A stretch of DNA of 29,254 bases. Source: Spirochaetota bacterium (lineage in GTDB: Bacteria > Spirochaetota > Leptospiria > Turneriellales > Turneriellaceae). Shown piece after piece: positions 16,333 to 24,345 of this stretch. Where the stretch lies: positions 1 through 29,254 of the forward strand of contig CAUJII010000081.1 in NCBI GenBank assembly GCA_963205035.1. The letters are read 5' to 3'. Numbering within the stretch: the stretch's first letter is position 1; the number at the start of each line of letters is the position of its first letter. Position numbers and translations under genes: made by a program. The notes beneath the pieces are model-generated. The model searched no databases, had not been told where the DNA came from, and was given only the letters and a program-made list of their open reading frames with translations.

Positions 16333-16629
16333 ATGGTGGCAGAAAACATAGCGACATCGCGTTCAAATCTAAGTTCGCTTTTGAAGCAAGTGCGGCAGGG
16401 GGAAACTGTGATTGTGCTCGATCGCGACATACCGATTGCGCGGCTTGAGGCGATTGACCTCTGGAGCGACGAAATGTATAAGCTCATGGCGGGGCGGCTC
16501 GTCAAGGCGGGCGATCTTTTGCCTCGCAAAAAAAAACTCTCTGCCGATTTTTTCGACCTGCCGCTTCCCGAAGACAAAGAGGCGTCTGTGCGCCAGGCCG
16601 TCCTTCGCGAGCGGAGCGAAGGTTGGTAA
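16333..16629 (+). CDS. Phd/YefM-family antitoxin
   Basis: This is a predicted DNA-binding antitoxin of 98 residues that should neutralise the adjacent PIN toxin and repress the operon. The Phd signature is visible: VAENIATSRSNLSSLLKQVRQGETVIVLDRDIPIARLEAI, with the N-terminal beta/helix DNA-binding fold. The C-terminal half (about 60-98) is variable and acidic/basic, as expected for the toxin-wrapping tail. ATG 16333 fits the family start; GTG 16309 would add eight atypical residues. The TAA stop abuts the toxin ATG. Confidence 0.85.
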   Translation: MVAENIATSRSNLSSLLKQVRQGETVIVLDRDIPIARLEAIDLWSDEMYKLMAGRLVKAGDLLPRKKKLSADFFDLPLPEDKEASVRQAVLRERSEGW

Positions 16630-17055
16630 ATGATTTTTTGGGATACCTCCGCGATCGTTCCACTCTTGGTCAACGAGCCCAAAACCAAAGAAGCGCATGC
16701 ACATCTCAAAGCCGACACGAATATGCTCGTGTGGTGCGTCACATACCTCGAAGCGACTTCGGCACTCAGCCGCCGGCTCAGAAGCCAAGACATCCACTTC
16801 GGGCATTTTCGTGCAGGCGAAGAGCGGCTAAAGAGGCTCCACGCCGCTTGGGACCAAATCTTGTTTTCCGAAAAACTTCTCAAGCTGTCGGCGCGCCTCT
16901 TGCGCACACATCCTCTACGCACTGCCGATTCGATGCAGTTGGCAGCAGCTCTCGTCGCCGGTGGTACTAATCCCGGTGAACTCCAGTTTTTGACTTATGA
17001 CGATCGTCTTGCAGAGGCTGCATCGCGCGAAGGGTTGCTTGTTCTTGGGATTTGA
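16630..17055 (+). CDS. vapC: VapC-family PIN-domain toxin
   Basis: This is a predicted magnesium-dependent ribonuclease toxin of 141 residues. PIN acidic residues are present in order: D5 in MIFWDTSAIVPLL, E41 in VTYLEATSAL, D100 in RTADSMQLAAAL, and D124 in LTYDDRLAEAA. It starts directly after the antitoxin stop, as in most type II pairs. polA begins 54 bases later on the same strand, so the toxin operon may read into polA. The RNA target cannot be told from sequence. Confidence 0.9.
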   Translation: MIFWDTSAIVPLLVNEPKTKEAHAHLKADTNMLVWCVTYLEATSALSRRLRSQDIHFGHFRAGEERLKRLHAAWDQILFSEKLLKLSARLLRTHPLRTADSMQLAAALVAGGTNPGELQFLTYDDRLAEAASREGLLVLGI

Positions 17056-17109
17056 CGGGCGCGTTTCTTTATTCACTTGCCGGTAGGGCGTCGCCCCAAA
17101 AAATCGTGC

Positions 17110-19998
17110 ATGGCAGCGCAGAGCAAAGGAAAAGCAAAAAAAAACTTGGTGCTCGTCGACGGGCATGCGATGGCATACCGCGCACATTTTGCATTCGCCG
17201 GCCAGAACTTAAGCGACGAAGAAGGCAGACCGACAGAAACGGTGTTTGGTTTTTTTCGTATGCTTGCAAAACTCATCCAAGAGCGCAACCCCACGCATTT
17301 GGTCCTGTGTTTCGACCCCGGACGCGAAGCGAATCCGCGCTATGAACTTTACAAAGACTATAAGGCGAACAGGCCGCCCATGCCCGACGAACTCAGGCGT
17401 CAAATCGACGACATCCAGCGCATCGCTTCCGCTGTGGGAATTCCCCCACTCATTGCGCATGGCGCCGAAGCCGACGACGCCATTGCTTCAATCGTCGAAA
17501 AGCACCAGAATGATTTCGACAAAATCGAAATAGTCTCGGGAGACAAAGATCTCTACAACATGCTTTACAAGAACGTCGTTCTATTGCGCTCCAAAACCGG
17601 CGTGACGGCGATGGAAGAAATCGATGCCGCGTGGGTGAAAAATAAGTTGGGTATTAGTCGCACCGAAGTGCCCGACTTCATGGCTCTTGTGGGAGATACA
17701 TCCGATAACATACCGGGTGTCAAAGGTGTGGGAGAAAAAACTGCCGCAAAACTCATTCAAGAACACAAGAGCCTCGACGGAATTTTTAAGCATCTCGAAA
17801 AGATAAAGCCCGAGGGATTAAAAAAGAAACTCGAAGAGGGGCGCGAGATGGCGTATCTCTCGCAAAAGCTCGTGACTCTGCGCAAAGACATCGAGGTTGA
17901 AAAAGACGATGTGGCGATGGAGTTTTCTCCTCTGCCCGATGGCGGCCGCATTTTTCAAGATTTGAAGCTCAAGAGTGTCGCGACAGAATGGGAAAAAGCA
18001 CTGACTGCGCATTTTGGAAAGCCGCCTTCACAACCGAGTGAAATAGCGGCCATGGATTTACCTTCGCGTCGAGTCTCTTTTTGCGAGAGTATGCAGGTAG
18101 TGAAGACTGAAGCTGAGCTTTCGGCGCTTCTCAAAAAACTCTCAGGGCTTGAAACGCTCTGCATCGACACAGAAACGACGGGGCTACAAATCCACGATTC
18201 CCAAATTTTTGGCATTTCATTGGGTTGGATGGAGGGCGAAAAGATTTTTAGCGCGTACATTCCTCTGCCCGGCGACGACACCGACTCGCTCTTGAACGCC
18301 GATTACGCAGACTGTGCGAGCGATAAGAAAATACTGCCTCTCATTAAAACGTTTCTCGAAAAGAAAACTCCCGCAAAAATCGGACAGAATATCAAGTTCG
18401 ATATCCAGGTTTTTAAGAAAGCGGGCGTTGAAGTCGAGGGCTACCAAGACGACACGATGCTCTTGTCGTTTCTTCTGAACCCTAACGTGCGCCGCCACAA
18501 CATGGATGCGATGGCAGAAGATCACCTGCAATATAAAACGATGCACTTCGACGACCTGGTCGGCAAAGGCAAGGCGCGTCGGCCGATTGGGCAGATACCC
18601 TTGGACAAGCTCGGTTTTTATGCGTGCGAAGATGCCGAGGTGACGCTTGCGCTCTTCCATGCTCTCTTACCCAAAGTTGAGAAGTCCATGCTTGAGACGC
18701 TCTATCGCCCCATCGACGTTCCGCTTGCGAAGGTCTTGGCGTCGATGGAATATACGGGGGTGTGTATCGACGTGCCTTACTTGGCGCAGCTTGAGAAAAG
18801 ATATAAGCTCACGATACGCACCGCTCAAGAAAAAATTTATGAACTGGCGGGAGAAGAGTTTAATATCGCTTCTCCCAAACAGCTCCAAGGTATTTTATTC
18901 CAGAAATTGAAAATCGAGTCGACGCGAAAGACAGAAAAAGGCGCACTCTCGACCGATCAAAGTGTTTTGGAAGAGTTAATCGGTGAGCATAAAATTATCG
19001 AACACATTCTGGATTACCGTTTTTACACCAAGCTCGTCGGGACGTATGTCGAAGCTCTGCCTCAGCACGTTTCACGCACCTCGGGGCGCGTTCATACTTC
19101 GCTCTCGCAAGTGACGGCTGCGACGGGGCGGCTTTCGAGTCTCGAACCTAATTTGCAAAACATACCCATCAAGGGTGAAGAAGGCTCGGCGCTGCGCATG
19201 GCGTTTATCGCATCCAAAGGCAATTCGCTCCTGAGCCTCGACTATTCGCAGATTGAGCTGCGTATCTTGGCGCACTATTCTCTCGATAAGCATCTCGTCG
19301 AAGCATACGAGAAAGACGAAGACATCCATGACCGCGCAGCGTTCATGCTTTTTGCCTCGCGCTTTGACGAAGCCAAAAACGATTTTTCAGGCAACGAGCG
19401 TGGGATTGTTTTCACAGTCGATCAAGCGAAGCTTCAAAAAATGAAAAGCTCCCCCAGGTTTGCTGATATGCGCTCTCAAGCGAAAGTGCTCAACTTCTCG
19501 ATTGTTTATGGCGTTACGGAATTTGGCCTTGCGCGCAACCTCGCGATTTCGCGCTCCGACGCGAAAGAACTCATGGCGAATTATTTCTCGGCTTTTCCCG
19601 GAATAAAAACTTATATGCAAGAGGCAATTACAAAAGCGCGCGAAACGGGGTATGCAGAAAATCTGTTCGGTCGCCGCCGAGCGCTCACCGACATTCAGAA
19701 CCGCACGCGGTTTGTGCGCGAGGCGGCGGAGCGGTTGGCGATCAATACTCCTATTCAATCGACGGCGGCGGATCTTATTAAGAAGGCGATGATTGAAATC
19801 GACGAGAAAATGCGCAAAGCAAAGATGAAATCCGCTATGGTCTTGCAAATCCACGACGAGCTTCTTTTCGATGTCGCTCCCGGTGAAGAGAGTGCGCTCG
19901 AATCGATGGCGCGCACCTCGATGGAGAAGATTGTCTCGCTTCGAGTTCCGCTCAAAGTTTCCGGGAATTTCGGAAAGAATTGGAATGAGTGCAAATAG
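17110..19998 (+). CDS. polA: DNA polymerase I
   Basis: This is a repair and Okazaki-fragment polymerase of 962 residues from ATG 17110; an upstream TTG 17077 is less likely. The 5'-3' exonuclease spans about 12-300 (LVLVDGHAMAYRAH, SGDKDLYNML, GDTSDNIPGVKGVGEKTA). The 3'-5' proofreading domain looks active: D353/E355 in IDTETTG, N427/D431 in GQNIKFDI, and Y504/D508 in FYACEDAEV. Polymerase motif A is D711 in LDYSQIELR and motif C is HDE at 915-917. The O helix is RSQAKVLNFSIVYG (788-801), with Ser797 where NFG is usual. Compared with E. coli, about 28 extra residues separate DIH (738-740) from the O helix. Confidence 0.97.
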   Translation: MAAQSKGKAKKNLVLVDGHAMAYRAHFAFAGQNLSDEEGRPTETVFGFFRMLAKLIQERNPTHLVLCFDPGREANPRYELYKDYKANRPPMPDELRRQIDDIQRIASAVGIPPLIAHGAEADDAIASIVEKHQNDFDKIEIVSGDKDLYNMLYKNVVLLRSKTGVTAMEEIDAAWVKNKLGISRTEVPDFMALVGDTSDNIPGVKGVGEKTAAKLIQEHKSLDGIFKHLEKIKPEGLKKKLEEGREMAYLSQKLVTLRKDIEVEKDDVAMEFSPLPDGGRIFQDLKLKSVATEWEKALTAHFGKPPSQPSEIAAMDLPSRRVSFCESMQVVKTEAELSALLKKLSGLETLCIDTETTGLQIHDSQIFGISLGWMEGEKIFSAYIPLPGDDTDSLLNADYADCASDKKILPLIKTFLEKKTPAKIGQNIKFDIQVFKKAGVEVEGYQDDTMLLSFLLNPNVRRHNMDAMAEDHLQYKTMHFDDLVGKGKARRPIGQIPLDKLGFYACEDAEVTLALFHALLPKVEKSMLETLYRPIDVPLAKVLASMEYTGVCIDVPYLAQLEKRYKLTIRTAQEKIYELAGEEFNIASPKQLQGILFQKLKIESTRKTEKGALSTDQSVLEELIGEHKIIEHILDYRFYTKLVGTYVEALPQHVSRTSGRVHTSLSQVTAATGRLSSLEPNLQNIPIKGEEGSALRMAFIASKGNSLLSLDYSQIELRILAHYSLDKHLVEAYEKDEDIHDRAAFMLFASRFDEAKNDFSGNERGIVFTVDQAKLQKMKSSPRFADMRSQAKVLNFSIVYGVTEFGLARNLAISRSDAKELMANYFSAFPGIKTYMQEAITKARETGYAENLFGRRRALTDIQNRTRFVREAAERLAINTPIQSTAADLIKKAMIEIDEKMRKAKMKSAMVLQIHDELLFDVAPGEESALESMARTSMEKIVSLRVPLKVSGNFGKNWNECK

Positions 19999-20003
19999 AA
20001 CTT

Positions 20004-20021
20004 AGCCTCTGATTTTAGGCT
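20004..20021. terminator. Weak hairpin between convergent polA and transglutaminase genes
   Basis: AGCCT (20004-20008) pairs with AGGCT (20017-20021) around an 8-base loop, in the 35-base gap between the two converging stops. The stem is short and the T-rich loop is not a proper tail, so this is only a candidate. Confidence 0.25.
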
Positions 20022-20033
20022 GTGTGACGCGTA

Positions 20034-20675
20034 TTAATACCACGAAGCGAGCGGACCGCCCGGTTCAAACCACCACGGGTAGTGTTTGCGGAATGTTTCA
20101 ATCATGAAATCAAACGGAACGTCGGCGAACGTTCCGTGTTCGACGAGATATTCCATGTGTTGTTTTCCATCGGTTGTAAATTCGTGGAATATCGAATCGT
20201 GCACCCCGTCGAAATCAAGCGGCTTTATCTTAAAAAAACGGCAAAGCCTCTCGTTAAAAGCTGGTGTTGCTTTGACCCACTTGCCTTCGATGAAAAGTTC
20301 GGTGTAACCGTGGAATGCAAAATAATTGCCTCGCATCGCTCGTTCGATGCGCTCTGTCGTGATGTGGTTTGTGACATCGGCAAAACCCAGACGCGACGGG
20401 ATGCCGTGGACGCGGGCCGTCGCCGCAAGCAACACGGCTTTGGGGATACAGAAAGTACGTTTTGCGTAGAGGCAGGAACTTGCTTTGAAAATCTCTCTGT
20501 CGAATTTCTCGACTGCCATATCATAGAGTATCTTGTCGCGCACGGAATAATAGAGGGCAACAGCTTTTTCGCGCGTGCCTGAAATTCCTTGCGTTACAGC
20601 GTGCGCATATTCGATAACATCTTTGTTATCAGAGTCGATTGTGGGTGTGGGTTTGAGGTATTCTTCAAATTGCAT
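20034..20675 (-). CDS. Transglutaminase-like protein
   Basis: This is a cytoplasmic protein of 213 residues with a transglutaminase/papain-like core. The nucleophile is probably C76 in AKRTFCIPKAVLLAATARVHGIPSR, and the histidine H122 in FAFHGYTELFIEGKWVKATPAFN. Where many relatives have Asp after the tryptophan strand, this one has ATPAFN; I recall the same string in related bacterial proteins, so it looks like a subfamily trait rather than damage. The C-terminal half (FDGVHDSIFHEF, HMEYLVEHG, HYPWWFE) is also family-like. Substrate is unknown. Its ATG lies 11 bases inside the marR end, so the two are coupled. Confidence 0.82.
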   Translation of the reverse strand: MQFEEYLKPTPTIDSDNKDVIEYAHAVTQGISGTREKAVALYYSVRDKILYDMAVEKFDREIFKASSCLYAKRTFCIPKAVLLAATARVHGIPSRLGFADVTNHITTERIERAMRGNYFAFHGYTELFIEGKWVKATPAFNERLCRFFKIKPLDFDGVHDSIFHEFTTDGKQHMEYLVEHGTFADVPFDFMIETFRKHYPWWFEPGGPLASWY

Positions 20676-21138
20676 GGAGTGCCTCGGCTGAATTTTTAAT
20701 TTCGACGAGCAGGTGGCGCAATTCGCGGGTTTTCGGCGGCGTCAATTTACGAGCCAGCGCGCGCTGCGCTTGAAACCAATAGGGATAGACTTCATTTAAC
20801 TTGCGCAAACCGGCCTGCGTTATCTTTACGCATTTTTTGTTGCCGGGTTGTGCCTTATCGATCGAAATAAAGTTTTCGTTTTCGAGAATCTTTACGCTGC
20901 GGGTGAGGGTCGTTCTATCGACCATCGCAAGACGCGCGATGTCTGTGATGGATCCACCCCCGGCATTCGTGTGCGTTGCAATCGCGATGAGAATTGTGAA
21001 CTGCGTCACCTTAACGCCCGTCGGTTTGAGCGCTTCGTCGTAGTATTGCGTGACGCTGCGAGAAGTGCGGCGTAAATTGAAATTGAGACAAACGGCACCC
21101 GCGTTGAGCCAATGGGGGTGTAGGCTCTCACGAAGCAT
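20665..21138 (-). CDS. MarR-family transcriptional regulator
   Basis: This is a winged-helix dimeric repressor of 157 residues. The core runs NFNLRRTSRSVTQYYDEALKPTGVKVTQFTIL, then the recognition helix region SITDIARLAMVDRTTLTRSVKILENENFI, then the wing (KAQPGNKKCVKITQAG). I place the start at ATG 21138. An upstream TTG at 21171 is in frame but lies inside the -35 box and operator. It is first in a two-gene operon with the transglutaminase-like gene and probably autorepresses it. The inducer is unknown. Confidence 0.9.
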   Translation of the reverse strand: MLRESLHPHWLNAGAVCLNFNLRRTSRSVTQYYDEALKPTGVKVTQFTILIAIATHTNAGGGSITDIARLAMVDRTTLTRSVKILENENFISIDKAQPGNKKCVKITQAGLRKLNEVYPYWFQAQRALARKLTPPKTRELRHLLVEIKNSAEALHAI

Positions 21139-21143
21139 AGGGG

Positions 21144-21171
21144 ATTTTACGCCGTGTATATACACGGTCAA
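21144..21171 (-). promoter_or_regulatory. marR promoter, TTGACC-N16-TAAAAT
   Basis: Reading the minus strand, TTGACC (21171-21166) and TAAAAT (21149-21144) are 16 bases apart, with 5/6 matches to each sigma-70 consensus hexamer. The predicted start site falls at or next to the ATG at 21138, only five bases after the -10. The mRNA would therefore be leaderless or nearly so. Confidence 0.7.
21152..21167. promoter_or_regulatory. Perfect 16-bp palindrome, likely MarR operator
   Basis: CCGTGTATATACACGG is its own reverse complement. It overlaps the end of the -35 box and fills nearly all the spacer of the marR promoter, so a bound dimer would block RNA polymerase. MarR-type dimers typically bind 16-20-bp palindromes in their own promoters. 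This site is also 77 bases from the divergent gene at 21244 and could influence it. Confidence 0.75.
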
Positions 21172-21243
21172 TAACTACATCCGATTTATCGGCTGTCCAG
21201 AATTATCGTTTGACGCCAACTACTCATTTTGGTCGGATGCTCT

Positions 21244-22389
21244 ATGCTCCATTTTTCGCGCTGCGTAATGATCGCTGCTGTGGTATGCGCCACAGCTCTC
21301 GGCGCTGCAAAAAAACAGAAGGAAGCCCCGACAGAAAGTGCTCCCTCGCCCGAAGCGGCGCGCGTCGCCATTTTGCTCTACGACGACAAGACACAAACAC
21401 AGAATTTTGGCTATATGCCGGGCTCTCTTAAAGAGGCGATTACGCAATCGATGCGCGAAAAATTTGAGTTCAACGAAGTCGATACGGAAAACGTCGACCC
21501 GATTGTCGCAACAATCAAAAACGCGAACAAAGGAGTTATCGGCCCGCGCGAGGCTTCTGAAATTTGCCGCAAAGCCAACGTCGATATTTTGATTTTCGGT
21601 GAGTTCACGTTCATCGAGGAGAAGAATGCCGTCTCGATCCGCACACGCATTTCGTTGGGGTCGACCGATAAATTCAAAGAGTTGGCGGCGATAGAAAACC
21701 CCGTCGATGCGACTATTTTCCAGGCGGCGGATAAAGTCGCCACGGATATTGTCGAGGAGATCACGAAGGTGGCCAAAGAGCAGCAGTTGGCCAAAGACAG
21801 CGCGGCAGAGGCAGACAAAAAAGGAAAGACCACGCTCGAAAAAACCGACAAAGCAAAAACATGGGCCGACACGAATTGGATGGTCTCTGCGGGGATGGGT
21901 GCGCAAATTCCTATGGTGGCGAGTGAAAAAGCGCAAATGGTTCTCCGGCCGATTGCGAATCTGAACGCAGATTACAGACTCGTGGGAGCTTGGCATGTGG
22001 GAGTTGTGGCTTCTTACGGCGATTTAATGACGCGGCAGGCGCGAGCTAATGCAAGCACGTTGACGGCTCTCATGGGTCATTTCACAGGAGCGTTGACCCT
22101 CGGGTATTTCATCGATTTTCACCCGCGCTGGCGCTGGACTAACCGGCTGGGCTTAGGCTATTACGCAGGGCGGTTCAGAATGTATCAAGAAAATTGCCAG
22201 TCGAACTGCGATGACGTTCCCGATACCACGCTGCGGGTGAAGAATCCCGCGTTGATTGTGCAGTCGGGAATCCATTTCCTCATCTTTTCTTATTTATCTG
22301 TGGGGCTCGAAGCGCGCTATCAAGTGCTCTACGACGGCACGCCTTTGCAAGCCGCAGGCGGTCTTTTGACGCTCACGACGATGTTTTGA
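21244..22389 (+). CDS. Exported protein: FlgO/TolB-N-like domain plus beta-barrel-like C-terminus
   Basis: This is a predicted envelope protein of 381 residues. A signal peptide spans about 1-22 (CVMIAAVVCATALGAAKK). A globular region (about 40-135, RVAILLYDDKTQTQNFGYMP, then ICRKANVDILIFGEFTF) resembles periplasmic TolB-N/FlgO/CsgG-like alpha-beta domains. A Lys/Glu/Ala-rich helical linker follows (about 160-205). The last 170 residues show alternating amphipathic strands ending in aromatic F, like an outer-membrane beta-barrel. ATG 21244 is preferred over TTG 21229, as it begins the signal peptide. It is divergent from marR and 24 bases upstream of a lipoprotein gene, probably co-transcribed. 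Function is unknown. Confidence 0.7.
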   Translation: MLHFSRCVMIAAVVCATALGAAKKQKEAPTESAPSPEAARVAILLYDDKTQTQNFGYMPGSLKEAITQSMREKFEFNEVDTENVDPIVATIKNANKGVIGPREASEICRKANVDILIFGEFTFIEEKNAVSIRTRISLGSTDKFKELAAIENPVDATIFQAADKVATDIVEEITKVAKEQQLAKDSAAEADKKGKTTLEKTDKAKTWADTNWMVSAGMGAQIPMVASEKAQMVLRPIANLNADYRLVGAWHVGVVASYGDLMTRQARANASTLTALMGHFTGALTLGYFIDFHPRWRWTNRLGLGYYAGRFRMYQENCQSNCDDVPDTTLRVKNPALIVQSGIHFLIFSYLSVGLEARYQVLYDGTPLQAAGGLLTLTTMF

Positions 22390-22398
22390 CGAAGTCAT

Positions 22399-22405
22399 GG
22401 AGGGG
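22399..22405 (+). promoter_or_regulatory. Strong ribosome-binding site that decides the lipoprotein start
   Basis: GGAGGGG lies only two bases before ATG 22408 but eight bases before the in-frame ATG 22414. Normal spacing therefore favours 22414. Confidence 0.6.
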
Positions 22406-22413
22406 TTATGAAA

Positions 22414-23124
22414 ATGAAAAGATATTTAGTGAACGCATTCCTTGTTGTGTGCGTGGCACTCACTTCGACGCAGTGCACTAACTACGGGCTTTACGAAAAA
22501 TTCGCCGACCCCGAGTCCACTCTGCCGGAAAAGCTCGTTGCGTTTGTGCTGAGTGGCTCAACAAATGGTGCTATGGACTCGTACAACGCGGGGCTCTATG
22601 TATCTTGTAGTAGTTACTCGAGTATCTTCCGCGCCGACTGTGCATGCCAGGTGGCCGCGACGAATGCCGGCTTGCCGATGCCCAAGAGCGGCAAGTACGT
22701 CGCGTGGATGAGCCTTGCTGCGCCCCCTTTGCCGTGGGACATGACCTGCCGCATCCAAGGGGAGATGGGCACCGCCTGCGCAGCGCCCAAAAAAGACGCG
22801 TCCTGGAAAACGACGGTGGGGAACACCATTGCGTCGAGCCGGGGGCGGCTTTTCAGCGGTTCGCTCGAAGCCCCGCTCAACCGCGATCAAATTACAGGTA
22901 TTGTAAGCAATATGAAAGTGTGGACGGGGACGAACCCCGACGGCACCGTGGCGGGGTCAGCTGGCGCAGCGACGTGCGACGACTGGACAAATGGTAGCTC
23001 ATACACCGCCACCATTGGCGACCCTGCCTCGAACGATAGTAACTGGACACAGTATTCAACTTCTGCCACATGCGACGGCGGCGGCATGACCTCTATCTAT
23101 TGCTTCGGCCAAATGGCGCCATAG
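22414..23124 (+). CDS. DUF1554/endostatin-like (LenA-type) lipoprotein
   Basis: This is a predicted surface lipoprotein of 236 residues. The signal sequence ends at STQC, with candidate lipidated Cys21 and Gln at -1 (relaxed lipobox). From about 55 the DUF1554 pattern is clear: NAGLYVSCSSYSSIFRADC, then CQVAATNAGLP, then YVAWMSL, then SRGRLFSGSLEAPLNRDQI, then VWTGTNPDGTV, then CDDWTNGS, ending in IYCFGQ. Eight or more cysteines probably form disulfides in this C-type-lectin/endostatin-like fold. Leptospiral LenA-type proteins bind host factor H or laminin. Whether this one binds any host molecule is unknown. ATG 22408 would add two residues. Confidence 0.82.
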   Translation: MKRYLVNAFLVVCVALTSTQCTNYGLYEKFADPESTLPEKLVAFVLSGSTNGAMDSYNAGLYVSCSSYSSIFRADCACQVAATNAGLPMPKSGKYVAWMSLAAPPLPWDMTCRIQGEMGTACAAPKKDASWKTTVGNTIASSRGRLFSGSLEAPLNRDQITGIVSNMKVWTGTNPDGTVAGSAGAATCDDWTNGSSYTATIGDPASNDSNWTQYSTSATCDGGGMTSIYCFGQMAP

Positions 23125-23149
23125 GTCACTTCGACTGCGCTCAGTGACC
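23124..23149. terminator. Hairpin repeat between convergent genes; dispersed repeat copy 2
   Basis: GGTCACT (23124-23130) pairs perfectly with AGTGACC (23143-23149). It lies between the converging stops of the DUF1554 lipoprotein and the cysteine desulfurase, starting on the last base of the first stop. No T-run follows on either strand, so termination is inference. The core is related to the element at 23-41 in reverse orientation. Confidence 0.5.
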
Positions 23150-23166
23150 CATTAGACAACCTCCGG

Positions 23167-24345
23167 TCATTTGAGTGCATCGACCGCTGCTGCGAGCGCT
23201 GCGGCGACGGTAGCCGCCGTTTCGCTGCCGAGCGTTTGCGGGTACGAGAGCCTCACGACGCTCAATGCATCGCGCTCGCTATAGCCCATCGCCAGAAGAG
23301 CCGCAGAAGGTGAGCGCGACCGCGACTTGCACGAAGTCCCGGTCGAGACGGTAATCCCCTCTTTGTCGAGCGCCATGACGAGAAAGTCGATGGGTACGTT
23401 CGGCAAAAGGAGAAGGCTTGTCCCGGGAGCGCGCTCTGCTCGGCTGCCGACAATTTCAAAGCCCGCAACCGATTGCAAATTTTTCCGGAGTAGTGCTTCA
23501 AAGCGGCTGGTCGTTTCCTCCCAGAGCGCATAGTCGTTTGTTTGCGCTTTGTGGGTCAGCGCCAATTCGAGCGCAATCAGCGCCTCCGTGTTGTGGCTGC
23601 CTGCGCGCAAGCCATGCTCTTGGTTACCGCCTGCAAGGAGCGGGCTTTCTGTCTTGAGCGCATGACGCCTCGGCAGGACGACGAGCCCTGCGCCAAACCC
23701 CGCGCCCAATTTATGCCCCGTCGCGGTCACATAAGCCCCTTGGTCGGTGAGAGTCTTTATGTACTTAGGGGAAAGCCAACGGGGAGCGTTCGTCGCGATT
23801 TTAGGCAGCCACTGCGCACAGTCGACCAAGAAGGGGACAGATCCCCCAAAATTTTCCAAAAGTTTTTCGACAGGTAGCGCGAGCCCCGTCTCGTTGTGGA
23901 CGGCCATCGCCGCGATGCAGTCGATTTTTTTAGGGCTTTCGCTCCACGCCGCTTCGGCTATGGTGCCCGAACGCGTCACGGGGAGAGTGTGGAGGGTTGT
24001 CTCGTCGAGCGCCAAGAGTTGCGTTTGAACGGAGGGGTGCTCGAAAGGGGAGAGGAGTGCGCGGAATTCTCCGTGGGATTTCACCGCCAAACGGTGGAAC
24101 GCGCGTAGCAGCAAGTTATTCGATTCTGTCCCGCACGAAGTAAAGACAATTTGGCGGGGGTCGACTCCCAATGTCGCGGCGATATTTTCGCGCGCCTCTT
24201 CGATGCGTTTGTTGACGCGCTGCGATTCGAGAGAAAGCCCTGATGAGTTCGCAAAATGCTCCAGGTAAAATGCGCGCGCCGCTTCCAAGACATGCGGAAT
24301 CGGCGGGTGTGTTGCGTTAAAATCGAGAAAAATTTTCGCTGTCAT
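23167..24345 (-). CDS. Cysteine desulfurase (NifS/IscS-type class V aminotransferase)
   Basis: This PLP enzyme of 392 residues takes sulfur from cysteine for FeS clusters or tRNA thiolation. All expected residues are seen: H103 (FEHPSV), N151 (HNETG), D175 and Q178 (LVDCAQW), PLP lysine K212 (TATGHKLGAGFGAG), R247 (GLRAGSHN), and the catalytic cysteine C339 in STGTSCKSRSRSPS. The N-terminus IFLDFNATHPP is typical. ATG 24345 is preferred to TTG 24366, and overlaps the upstream gene by 29 bases. No iscU or suf partner is nearby. It ends the minus-strand operon, so its role may differ from the housekeeping desulfurase. Confidence 0.92.
   Translation of the reverse strand: MTAKIFLDFNATHPPIPHVLEAARAFYLEHFANSSGLSLESQRVNKRIEEARENIAATLGVDPRQIVFTSCGTESNNLLLRAFHRLAVKSHGEFRALLSPFEHPSVQTQLLALDETTLHTLPVTRSGTIAEAAWSESPKKIDCIAAMAVHNETGLALPVEKLLENFGGSVPFLVDCAQWLPKIATNAPRWLSPKYIKTLTDQGAYVTATGHKLGAGFGAGLVVLPRRHALKTESPLLAGGNQEHGLRAGSHNTEALIALELALTHKAQTNDYALWEETTSRFEALLRKNLQSVAGFEIVGSRAERAPGTSLLLLPNVPIDFLVMALDKEGITVSTGTSCKSRSRSPSAALLAMGYSERDALSVVRLSYPQTLGSETAATVAAALAAAVDALK

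Noticed and set aside
21181..21192. Small inverted repeat ccgatttatcgg between divergent genes
   Set aside because: Five-base arms around two bases are too short to claim an operator, although it could be a half-site relative of the nearby palindrome.
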